From the NCBI GenBank assembly GCA_037893225.1, contig JAZGUH010000484.1, forward strand, positions 1,674,001 through 1,738,000: DNA of 64,000 bases. Reading direction: 5' to 3'. This DNA comes from Hippasteria phrygiana (lineage: Eukaryota > Echinodermata > Asteroidea > Valvatida > Goniasteridae). The stretch's first letter is position 1. Each line of letters starts with the position of its first letter. Positions 39,360 to 49,077 of this stretch are shown here, piece after piece. The notes under the pieces are model-generated. The model made no database searches, was not told the origin of the DNA, and worked only from the letters and a program-made list of their open reading frames with translations. A program made the position numbers and the translations under genes.

Positions 39360-39470
39360 ACATTTATTTATTACATTTTTTTACCCAGGGTATGCCCAAA
39401 CAGTTTAGAACTGGTTTCCATTGGGGCCCTGCATACAATACATTTACAAATGAATACACACATGTTCAAG
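39360..39470 (-). mobile_element. LINE/SINE 3' tail fragment
   Basis: Reads TTTATTACATTTTTTTACCC then AGGGTATGCCC on the plus strand, similar to the tail of the SINE at 35866. Looks like a CR1/L2-type terminus. Confidence 0.4.
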
Positions 39471-40138
39471 TAGGCCTACAATACATTATAAATACAATAC
39501 AATAAAATAGAATAGCAGCACTCTTTAATGCATAATTGTTAAGCAACTAGTATAAATATTGTACAACTATTACAACTACGTGTACAGTGTGAAACAACAT
39601 CGCTAATTATGAGGTGTGTTAAGTGAACACAAACAATTTGGAAATAGTTTGTGACATCAAGAAAATATATGGCTATAATATTCGCTGATTACATCAATAG
39701 GCCTACTAAGTTTTTCTCTTGCCCCCAGTTATCTATCCCCTCCCCAAAGCCTGCGGAGATTAATTAAGTTGACTTCGCTGTTCAGATTCATAACCGCAGT
39801 TGAAAGTCGAGTGAAATTTTGGTTGTGTGCACACAATTGGGCCATAGCATTACGTTCATAGACAAAACACTTCACACATGCAGCCGTAGATGTTTATCTC
39901 GGACGTTTTATGTCATCTGCTATAATAGTTGCCCCTTGGCTTTTGGAAATCGGATATTATTTTGACTGCCCCCCCCCCCCCCAAAAAAACACAAACAAAC
40001 AAAATGTCATTCCCTACTTGCCCCCTACGCATGTGTTTTGTACTGAGCAAATGGGAGAAAAAGTGGGGTGAAAAAGCTTCGCATTTTGTCCTTTTTACGG
40101 GAGGTTTTTGCATTTTTCGTAAAAAGGCATTTATGAAT

Positions 40139-40303
40139 GGGGATAAAAATGTGATGACCCGGTCTTTACCAGTCAATAATAACCTCGAAGGGTCGTGACC
40201 GCTGTTAATGGACCTCGCCTTCGGCTCGGTCCATTAACAGCGGTCACGCCCCTCCTCGGTTATTATTGACGTGGTAAAGACCGGGTCATCACACTTTTAT
40301 CCC
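40139..40303. repeat. Long near-perfect hairpin, about 80-bp arms, tiny loop
   Basis: GTGATGACCCGGTCTTTACC on the left and GGTAAAGACCGGGTCATCAC on the right. The centre is GACCTCGCCTTCGGCTCGGTC. It lies 650 bp upstream of the luciferase start. Confidence 0.8.
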
Positions 40304-40954
40304 TTATTATTCATCGCCGTACCGGATTGGCGCCCAGATAGCGCTTACCACCGAAACAAACAGGCCCGATGGAAGCCCAGTAAAAATGTATCTTCACTCA
40401 CGGCCCGTTCAAGAACTGCGCCAGTTTACGAATGGGATCAACACCTCATTGCAAAAGTAAACAACCGTGGCGTATGTGTGACCATGGAGGAAGGGCTGTG
40501 ACTTGGCAGTATTTTTTATCAGTCCTAAACAATTCCAAAATATTCATCAAACAAAATTGCTTTTGTGAAATAGGTCTTTTATTGACAGAGACACTCGTTC
40601 CCGTATTCGGATTCCGAATTCATCGAGTATGTAGGGTCGGCCTTCCGGATTTTTCGATTAATTCGCTTTTAATACATGATTAAAAGAACTTCGTTCTTCG
40701 ATTAATATTAAACTAAAGTTAGGACAGTGAAAGTTTGATTAAACCAGCTTCTTAAAACAAAACTTTGCTCTAAAGTGGCTGGTACATGCCAGGTACAACC
40801 ATCCTCCATGGTACAACCCATACAACCCAACTGGTCCTTCAAGTTTTCAATTCGACGGAGTTTCTGGTCGATACCGACTCCACAATTCTGAAATCGCTGA
40901 TCGCAAACACGGTTCCTCGCGATATTATTTACTTCACTATCATTAAATATCACA

Positions 40955-41950
40955 ATGGCGTCAAGGGTGCGTGTGCTTACGAATCTTCTCGGGTTTCTTC
41001 GCTCAAATAATGCCCCTCCCTCCGTCTCAAGCAGGCAGGTATCCAATGTAGCTCCCCACATCACCAAGGCTGACGACTGGTGGGCAAAATGCAGCCGTGT
41101 GAAGATTCTGAAGGGCGAAATGAGTTACTATGACTCGGACCCGAGCCAGTCCAAGTCCAGCGAAGCCGTTGTGTTCCTCCACGGTAACCCGACTTCGTCT
41201 TTCCTATGGCGTAACGTGATACCCCACGTGGAGGGGGATAGGAGGTGTCTTGCCCCCGATCTCATTGGGATGGGTCGGTCAAGCAAGCTGCCGATTACCT
41301 ACACGTACAAAGAGCATTACAAATACCTGTCTGCTTGGTTTGATGCCGTGAATCTTCCGCAGAAGGTCTCGATTGTGTGCCACGACTGGGGTTCCGGCCT
41401 GGGCTTCCATTGGTGCCACATGCACCCTGATCGTGTGAAATCTATCACCCATATGGAAAGCATCGTCGCCACGGTTCCCGACTGGAGTGTGTTTCCTGAT
41501 ATCGCCCGTCAGATGTTCCAGGCTTTGCGGTCAGAAGCTGGGGATGACATGGTGCTAGACAAGAACCTCTTTGTTGAGCTGCTTTTGCCAAGAGCCATCA
41601 TGCGAGAGCTGAGTGATGATGAGATGGAGGCTTACCGCGAGCCGTTCCGCAACCAGGGGGAGGACCGTCGTCCGACACTGACCTGGCCACGTGAAATCCC
41701 GGTAGAGAGTGATGGACCGCAAGATGTTGTCGCCATTGTGAATGCCTACAGTGATTGGCTGACACAGTCGGCTAACATCCCAAAGCTGTACATCGACACC
41801 GAGCCTGGGTTCTTTTCGCCAGCAATCCGCATTGGATGCGGACACTGGCCCAACCAGAAGACGGCCAAAGCCAAAGGTTTACACTTCCTGCAGGAAGATT
41901 CTCCTGATGACATTGGCAAGGCCATCCACAAATTTCTCTCGGAACTTTGA
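40955..41950 (+). CDS. Renilla-type luciferase / haloalkane dehalogenase-like protein
   Basis: An alpha/beta hydrolase of 331 residues encoded without interruption. It belongs to the family that contains the coelenterazine luciferase of Renilla and bacterial haloalkane dehalogenases. HGNPTSSFLWR (76-86) holds the oxyanion and halide-site Asn78. HDWGSGLGF (143-151) holds the nucleophile Asp144 and Trp145. HMESIV (166-171) holds the acid Glu168. KGLHFLQED (307-315) holds the base His310. RRPTLTWPREIP (238-249) and PGFFS (284-288) are also Renilla-like; Pro245 matches the luciferase active-site proline. The first about 40 residues are an extension relative to the 311-residue Renilla enzyme; they are basic and free of acid residues before Asp40, compatible with a mitochondrial presequence. 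Renilla-like homologues are known in sea urchins, brittle stars and amphioxus. Whether this one makes light, dehalogenates or does something else cannot be read from sequence. No AATAAA is seen soon after the stop. Confidence 0.93.
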   Translation: MASRVRVLTNLLGFLRSNNAPPSVSSRQVSNVAPHITKADDWWAKCSRVKILKGEMSYYDSDPSQSKSSEAVVFLHGNPTSSFLWRNVIPHVEGDRRCLAPDLIGMGRSSKLPITYTYKEHYKYLSAWFDAVNLPQKVSIVCHDWGSGLGFHWCHMHPDRVKSITHMESIVATVPDWSVFPDIARQMFQALRSEAGDDMVLDKNLFVELLLPRAIMRELSDDEMEAYREPFRNQGEDRRPTLTWPREIPVESDGPQDVVAIVNAYSDWLTQSANIPKLYIDTEPGFFSPAIRIGCGHWPNQKTAKAKGLHFLQEDSPDDIGKAIHKFLSEL

Positions 41951-42269
41951 CCAAATTCCTTGAAACTCTTCTGAATGGTCCATAAAAGTGGATGATCTCT
42001 GATTTTGTTGGAGATGACCTTTTGGAAAGGAAATTTATCAAGGACATTACAATTAACCTGTCGTCGTTTGCAAGTCAACCATGCCACTTACAACCATAAG
42101 CAATTATGTGCATTGTGAGTTTTGTTTACTAAATATTTCGCATGTTCTGCATTGAATTATAACTAACGTGATTGGACAAGATTTCAAAAATCGTATTCAG
42201 TTGTACCATGGGAGAAAGGGGAGATTTGAATGCATAAGTAGCAAGTGTCTTATAAAACCATGGAAAGTA

Positions 42270-42420
42270 CACTAACCCTAACCCTGCCAGACGCAGCACA
42301 GTGCATCTGTGGTGACAGCTTGACCTTGCTGCACTCTGCACACAAGTCAATGTGACAAAGTATGCAATCTGATGCGTCTGGCAGGGTTTCTAGCCAAAAT
42401 ACCCTGGAGGGTTAGGGTGC
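42270..42420. mobile_element. MITE with CCTGCCAGACGCA ends
   Basis: CCCTAACCCTGCCAGACGCA at the left and TGCGTCTGGCAGGGTT, then GGGTTAGGGTG, at the right. In the luciferase 3' flank. Confidence 0.6.
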
Positions 42421-42608
42421 AACGTACCTGATACCTTACACCTCTGCAGTAAGTTCCAGTAATATCCAAGTGTAAATGGTACCTAGTTGAACGATCGTAT
42501 CACTGGTCCCCTGCTCACTTGTCACAGTTCAGCACAACAAATACTGCTATTGGTAACCGGCATGACCATGCCCTGTAGTGTAGTTTTGTTCCAGTGTTCG
42601 GGCAAATT

Positions 42609-42738
42609 TAGGATGTGTCCGAATTACTTGGCTGCGGCTTGAAATTAATACACACATCTCTATGGTAGTGGCTGCAGCCACATCACATAGACTTGTGTGT
42701 AATTTCAAGCCATAGCCAAGTAATTCGGACACAGCCTT
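42609..42738. mobile_element. MITE, 50-bp inverted arms
   Basis: GTGTCCGAATTACTTGGCTG on the left pairs with ATAGCCAAGTAATTCGGACAC on the right; GCTTGAAATTA is paired as well. Confidence 0.7.
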
Positions 42739-42955
42739 AGTCCAACAATTGTCAGTCATGGTTAACTACATGTATTGTTCTTGGTCAAACTTGCTCTTGG
42801 TAATCTCTGCATTTTGTCTAAAAGCTAATGTTTAAATCTTTCATTTTTGGGTGGGGGTGGGGGTGTCGGGCCATCTTGAATATCTATACCCACTGGTTCT
42901 GCCACTAGTAAAGTTTGAGACTATTCAACTTGGAATATGTACAAAGCATATACTG

Positions 42956-43386
42956 TAAGGCTGTTCATTTTCGAATAATTTAGTATTAGAGTATTCGAAA
43001 CTGGGTTCGACCGAATATTCGATACTCCCCGATCAAGTTTTTCAGTGCATGCCGCACCGGTAAAAAAACATTGCACGTAAAAGCACGCCGGTGTTTTACG
43101 TATGGCGATTGATATTATGGACCGTTCAAACGGCATTTTTTTTGCATGCCCCTGTTGTATCAAGGGTTTTACGGACGGGAACAATAAACCTCCGTCCACT
43201 AAAAGTTACGATTGACAAAAATGGGGCAGTGATACTGCTAAGCGCCGTAACATTTCTATTAAAATAGCATCAGAGTCGTATCTGTATGTGCATAAATCTT
43301 TTTGAATATTCGAACTGGCAAAATGGTATTCGAATATTCGCTTGACGATCGAATATCGAATATTCGTTATATTTGGGACAGCCCTA
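42956..43386 (+). mobile_element. hAT-type non-autonomous element, 431 bp, with TSD
   Basis: Left TAAGGCTGTTC and right GGGACAGCCCTA; subterminal ATTCGAATATTCG repeats on both sides. Flanks ATATACTG (42948-42955) and ATGTACTG (43387-43394) agree at 7 of 8 bases. Confidence 0.75.
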
Positions 43387-43960
43387 ATGTACTGTGGTGT
43401 GCTTTTATTACAGCGTGTCAAATACTGTACATCTACGAGTTAAATCCTTTCACTGTCCTTACTTCGAACATGACTGCATAGTGATTTAATGATTGGAAAA
43501 TTTTGTAGAAGGCAAAATGAGGTTTTGAAAAACAAGCAAAAATGCCTTTAGTTAAAGTGTGTCTATAAAAAGCAGTTGGCAAAACCTTAAAATCAATTCG
43601 GACATTAAAACTTTCAAATTGTTATAACAAATGTGAAATATATAATTTATATTTGAAAACTGTTGTTAGACCTTATATTTGTGGTCCCAAATTTTGACAC
43701 TTTATTATAGAAGTTTGTAAAGTTATATAAATAACAGAAGATACAAACATCATTATAAATATTGTTTTCTGACCAAACTTTTGAAGCATCTTTTATGATT
43801 CTTGTCGAGAATGGCATGCATTTATGTAAACAATCACTGTAGCAATTAAGTTTTGTAAAACAGCTTGTCAGATCAAGTAGGCCCAATATTTGATTTGTAT
43901 TCCATAAACTGATTTTTAAACAACTTTTTTGGTGATCTGTGCAAAGCATGCAATATCTCT

Positions 43961-45685
43961 GTTACGCCCCAACTACGGTCATGGTACCAACTATACTTGG
44001 GCCAGTCCCATCTATAGTTGGGCCGGTACCAACTAGAACCGGACAGTTGGGAAATCCCAACTATAGTTGGGACTAAACGCGACGGGGGGTGTCGTATTTA
44101 TTGTAAGGCGCATGACTGAAAAAGCCATTCGTCATGATTATGCAAGATCACAGGGTTTGGGGGGCTGCACTGTTATGCAAATCTCTGGCCGGGCCACGCG
44201 TAAAATCATGGTACATTGGTGCATGGACGGTTATGAAAAATTGAAGGCCGGGAGTAAGGTGGGGTCATTATTGATCTCCAAGGGGGGGGGGGGGGGGGTG
44301 TGGTCGCTTTCATGCTATTTCGCGTCGCTCATACACATGAAAAACAGTTTCACACTCTAGAACAAAAGGAAACAGACATAATGTTTTGTTTCCTCAAATA
44401 TTTAATTAGCATGTGATTGGGGTAATAGTCTCAGAGTGCCGAGTACACTTGTCTCGATTTCTTCACATTTTTCGTCTGTAACAATACAAAAATACACTGC
44501 AATTTTATATCAATTCGTTAATTATTTGTTATTTAAATAAAGTGAAATGTGTTCAAGTAATAAGAATGAGTTTTCAGTGCCTATTGCAGTCCATCCCTCC
44601 CAACCATAGTTAGGACCACCACTTTGTGGCAGGCAATTAATGCATGGCCGGCTGATAATTTTTAAATACAGTGAAATTGTGTTCAAGTAATAAGAATGAA
44701 TTTTCAGTGCCCAGTGCAGTCCCAGCCATAGTTGGGACCCTGGCCCAACTGTGGCAGGCAGTAACCATAACATGGCTGATAATTTTTTAAATACAGAGAA
44801 ATTGTGTTCAAGTAATACGAATGAGTATTCAGTGCTTAGTGCAGTCCCAACCATAGTTTGGACCACTACTTCAATCCTGGCCCAACTGTGGCAGGCAGTA
44901 ACCATAACATGGCTGATAATTTTTTAATAAAGTGAAATTGTGTTCAAGTAATAAGAATGAGTATTCAGTGCTTAGTGCAGTCCCAACCATAGTTGGGACC
45001 ACTACTTCAATCCTGGCCCAACTGTGGCAGGCAGTAACCATAACATGGCTGATAATTTTTTAATAAAGTGAAATTGTGTTCAAGTAATAAGAATGAGTAT
45101 TCAGTGCCTAGCGCAGTCCCAACCATAGTTGGGACTACTACTTCAATCCTGGCCCAACTGTGGCAGGCAGCAACCATAACATGGTTGATAATTTTTTAAT
45201 AAAGTGAAATTGTGTTTAAGTAATACGAATGAGTATTCAGTGCTTAGTGCAGTCCCAACCATACAATATGTAGTTGGGACCACTACTTCAATTCTGGCCC
45301 AGTCGTGGCAGGCAGTAACCACAACATGGCTGATAATTTTTTTAACAAATGATGAAATTATGTTCAAATTGGTTAAATAGTGAAGCGTTGGCGTTGCTGA
45401 TTTCGTCCATGGTATGATGTTTAGCAAGCTTGGCCTACTAACCATAAATAATAGCCGGCTGGCAAGCCACGTGCGTCGAACCCACGAAACTTCCTTTCCA
45501 AGCTTGGTGCGCGCCATACGATTTTGTAATTTATGCATATATTCACGTGCGGTTCCGATCCCCGCCCCTTCAGTCCCAACTGTAGTTTGGATTTCCCAAC
45601 TACTCCGTCGCAGTTGGGACCGGTCCCAACTACAGTTGGAGCCGGCCCAGGTATAGTTGGGACAATGCCATAGTTGGGGCGTAAC
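43961..45685. mobile_element. Foldback-type non-autonomous element, 1725 bp, 6-bp TSD ATCTCT
   Basis: Starts GTTACGCCCCAACTA and ends TAGTTGGGGCGTAAC. ATCTCT is exact on both flanks (43955-43960, 45686-45691). Inverted ends of about 125 bp are built of repeated palindromic CCCAACTATAGTTGGG-like modules. The interior is a 135-bp tandem array (44525-45400). No transposase ORF. Confidence 0.75.
44525..45400 (+). repeat. Tandem array, about seven units of 124-149 bp
   Basis: GTTCAAGTAATAAGAATGAG or close variants recur at 44551, 44681, 44805, 44942, 45078, 45213 and 45362. Each unit also carries CAGTCCCAACCATAGTTGGG, a module of the host element's ends. Confidence 0.85.
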
Positions 45686-46448
45686 ATCTCTATTAAGATT
45701 ATTGTACAATTTATTTTTTGTTGATTTTGAAATTATTTCAAAAATTTGATAAACTTTGTGAATGAGGATATTGTTTGTTGAATGTTGAATAAAAGCTTGC
45801 AAAATTTATAAGAATCACAAAGTTTTGTTAGCCTTTGGATTTGTTGGAGATTAGTCAAACTCGGCAAATACTATAGAAGGAAGCAGCATCACAATGGGGA
45901 TAAAACAAGAACAAAATCATGCAGTACAAACAATAATTGTCTTTAAAAAAAATGTAATTTTGGACAGCATTTTATTTACCCTCGCCCCCCAAAAAAGTGA
46001 ATAAATAATATAAGTAAACAAAAAATAAAATCAATTTGTTGATAGGAATGTGTTTTGAGATTTTTTGGTGAATTTGGCGTTATTTTTTTGTTTCAAAACA
46101 ACGGTAATTCCAACAATATCTGCTGAGATAATATTATACAGAGTTGTTACGCCCCCAAAAATAATACCAGGTGGTTGACAAAAACATGACGCTTGGTGGC
46201 GCTACATTGTTTGTGTGGTTTGCGTCAGCAGAGATATCCGAAGAAAAATGCGATTTAGATCAGAAGAGGGCGCCTTGCGAGTCTGGATTAGACTTGATCA
46301 AGTCATTCAATAGCCATTGGTTGATGACGTAGCCTCGTTGTGTGTGTTTTTTCTCTTTCAGTGGGCGGTGGGGTTTGTGTTTTGCACGTCCAAACATTTT
46401 TATGACAATTAGCTGTAGTCCTTTTTAAGGGATCAACATTCAAACCAA

Positions 46449-48310
46449 CCCTGTGGCGTTTGAGGTGGTATCCAAGCTTCGTCTACACGTGATGGTTATG
46501 GAATACAGTAAAGCGTTTAATTGTAAATAGACATGTGGCGCAGATTTGTTTATTATTATTATTGATTTAGTCAGCGTTACGCCAATAGTGAAACATTACA
46601 CTATTTTCCATGGATGGAATACACTGTTGTTCATAGTTCCAATTGGTTATAGTTTGAAGAGAATCGAATTTCAACACACATTTTGATTTGATTTGATTTG
46701 ATTTATTCGCAATTTCCACATATAGAAATGATATAAATTAGTTAATTATCTAAAACTATAAAATATAAAAAATTAAACAGAGAGTCCCCCATACTGTGGA
46801 AAAAGCAGGGATAACGCAAAAAGTAAAAAAAAAAATTATTTCCATAATCCTTGTTCAAGTTCCTTGGTGCTATCCAACACAAACCGTTCTCTGTGGTTTG
46901 GGATAGTTTGCCGTCAGATGGATACTCATCAGTATGATGAAAAAAGATGGTGGCGGGGAATACTACTGTTTGAAATTTCCGAAATTACAACAACATAATC
47001 GGTGTAGCGGTAGATACCACAAATCGACCTGTGGCGTTTGAGATGGAAAATATACATAGATGCGCTTGGCCGTTGAGGGCGCTGTGTAATAAATGGCACA
47101 GATTGAAAGCGCCTCGTGCAGCGGTTTTGGATCAATTGAAATAATCACTAAATTTGCAACTTATTTCAACATTTCCTGTCATCGTACCTGTCGTTTAATG
47201 AAAACCAGCTATTTTATATATTTTTTTATTTAAACATGGTTGCGAATCGACCTATAGCATTTGAGATGGTACTTTATATAGAGTAGTGTTTTCAGTGTCT
47301 AATCTCGTCGTATTTCGGGAAAACTATCTAAACTGACCAAAAACTGCATTGCAATAGATCACAAAGTTCCCAGACTGTCATGGCTTTCTTGACAAAAATA
47401 TCAACGACGAGGTCTCGATTAGTGCCCATTATAAATCGACCTGTGGCGTTTGAGATGGTTTCTGTACATGGCACATAGTGCAGAGAGTCTTGTTTTCGAT
47501 CGAAAAAAAAATAGCAGATTAATTTCTGCCTTCTGATGGACGAACCTCAGTATGAAAAATGATTGTTGAAATGAGTGCGGTTTGAAATTGCCCAAATTTT
47601 CAACGATGTCATAGGTGGGGCGATAAAAAAACACAAATCGACCTGTAGCGTTTGAGATGGTTTGTGTACACTAGATACATAATGCAACGAGTCCCATGTT
47701 TTTGACGGAAAACCGAAAAATATAAATTTCTGCTGTCTGATTGACAAACCTCAGTATTAAACAATGATTGTTGTAATAAAAAATTTACAACGATAGGTGT
47801 GACGGTCGAAAATACAAATTGACCTCGTTTGAGATGGACATTATACCTTGCTCTATGATTATACATAGATGCGCTTGGCCGTTGAGGGCGCTGTGTTATT
47901 CAGGTTGAGAGGGTTTGTGAAACAACCCACTCAAAAGATAGAATTAAGCGTCGGCTGCAAATACTATTTACGATAAATGATTGTAATTCTTATGCGTCAT
48001 TCTTGTATAATTTTTAGTGATAATTTAATGAAAAGTTGATAATCAAAACACTTTTTCTAATTGAATTCTACGCGCGACATGGGCAATGCCCTCTACATGC
48101 TTGAGATGCTAAGTAATATCTCACTTAATTTGTATATGGGTTCAGTAACATATTCGGTGAAAATTACAGGGTAAAATGATGTATGAATCACAATGCTCGA
48201 AGGACTTTTGCAAGTTTAATACTACCCGCGAAAACAAGAGCGCCCTCCAGCGATATAGAACCTAGATTTGTTCGGATCCTTCTGTTCGACCTGTGGCGTT
48301 TGAGATATAT
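46449..48310 (+). repeat. Degenerate array carrying CCTGTGGCGTTTGAGATGG
   Basis: The motif occurs at 46449, 47028, 47251, 47440, 47642, 47823 and 48290, with 181-223-bp spacing in the centre. A second shared block, GATGCGCTTGGCCGTTGAGG, occurs near 47060 and 47870. Confidence 0.7.
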
Positions 48311-48833
48311 GACTATGAGAAATAACATCTGTCGACCCACCAAAACAATCAATACACGTGTGACATAAAAATAGGATGACGTGTACAAATCGCTGAAAAT
48401 TACTCTTACAAATTTCCTATACAAGAATAACTTGAGAAGATATATCACTTGAGAAGATATACCAATGAGTAAGTATTTGGTAAAACCATGGTGAAAGTTG
48501 AAACAATCCCATTATCTGACGTTATTACAAAAAATACATGTCATTTTGACATTCCTGTATAAATCCTTATTTTAATTGTTTACCCTATTATCCCAAATTC
48601 TCCAATTTTAATGCGATTTTGCATGCACTGTATACGCGTAGGGGGTTAGAGTTAAGTTATACCACCAGTATATTATTGATGTAAAAAATATGTTACTTTT
48701 ATTAAAACCAAAAAGCATGATTTTAAATTGATTTTAAATTATTTAAGCGAAACATAATCGTAAGGCCTTTTATCTCATTTTTACCAGCAGTCACTACACT
48801 TGTATTGTAAACAGTACTTTAAATCACATCACG

Positions 48834-49077
48834 ATGAGCGTCACTGGCCATCTACGCCTCTTCCACACTGTCGCCCTGGTTCTGTTTTTCCTCTCTTGCT
48901 ACTTCTGTGTCCAAGGAGATGGCATTGACAAGCGGAAGACAGCTGTGGTTGCCGTGGCAGTTGATGATGCAGATGAGATGGATAATAATGACTCGGGTGC
49001 AACAATTGAGGAGGAAATTGACATAGAAGATCTCGAAGTGTTTATTCCAACAGACAAATGGCAGCACATCAAAGCAG
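48834..49077 (+). CDS. SIL1: SIL1 exon 1
   Basis: Residues 1-81 plus one base. Signal peptide with hydrophobic core VALVLFFLSCYFCV, an acidic stretch (DDADEMDNNDS, with a sequon at Asn52), then FIPTDKWQHIKAG. The donor is CAG/GTATGA. Confidence 0.93.

Larger units (their letters stand above)
32026..40954. other. Region without a supportable gene
   Basis: GC-rich to about 33,000, then AT-rich. It holds the SINE at 35866, the hAT MITE at 38083, inverted repeats at 38559 and 40139, and simple repeats (ACCAACC near 36490, TTGTC near 38400). Short ORFs such as 33306-33521 (minus) have no recognisable domain. Confidence 0.55.

Noticed and set aside
45143..45802. 219-codon minus-strand open frame
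   Set aside because: It is a product of the 135-bp tandem units and foldback end of the element at 43961-45685, with repeated CHDWARIEVVV-like segments.
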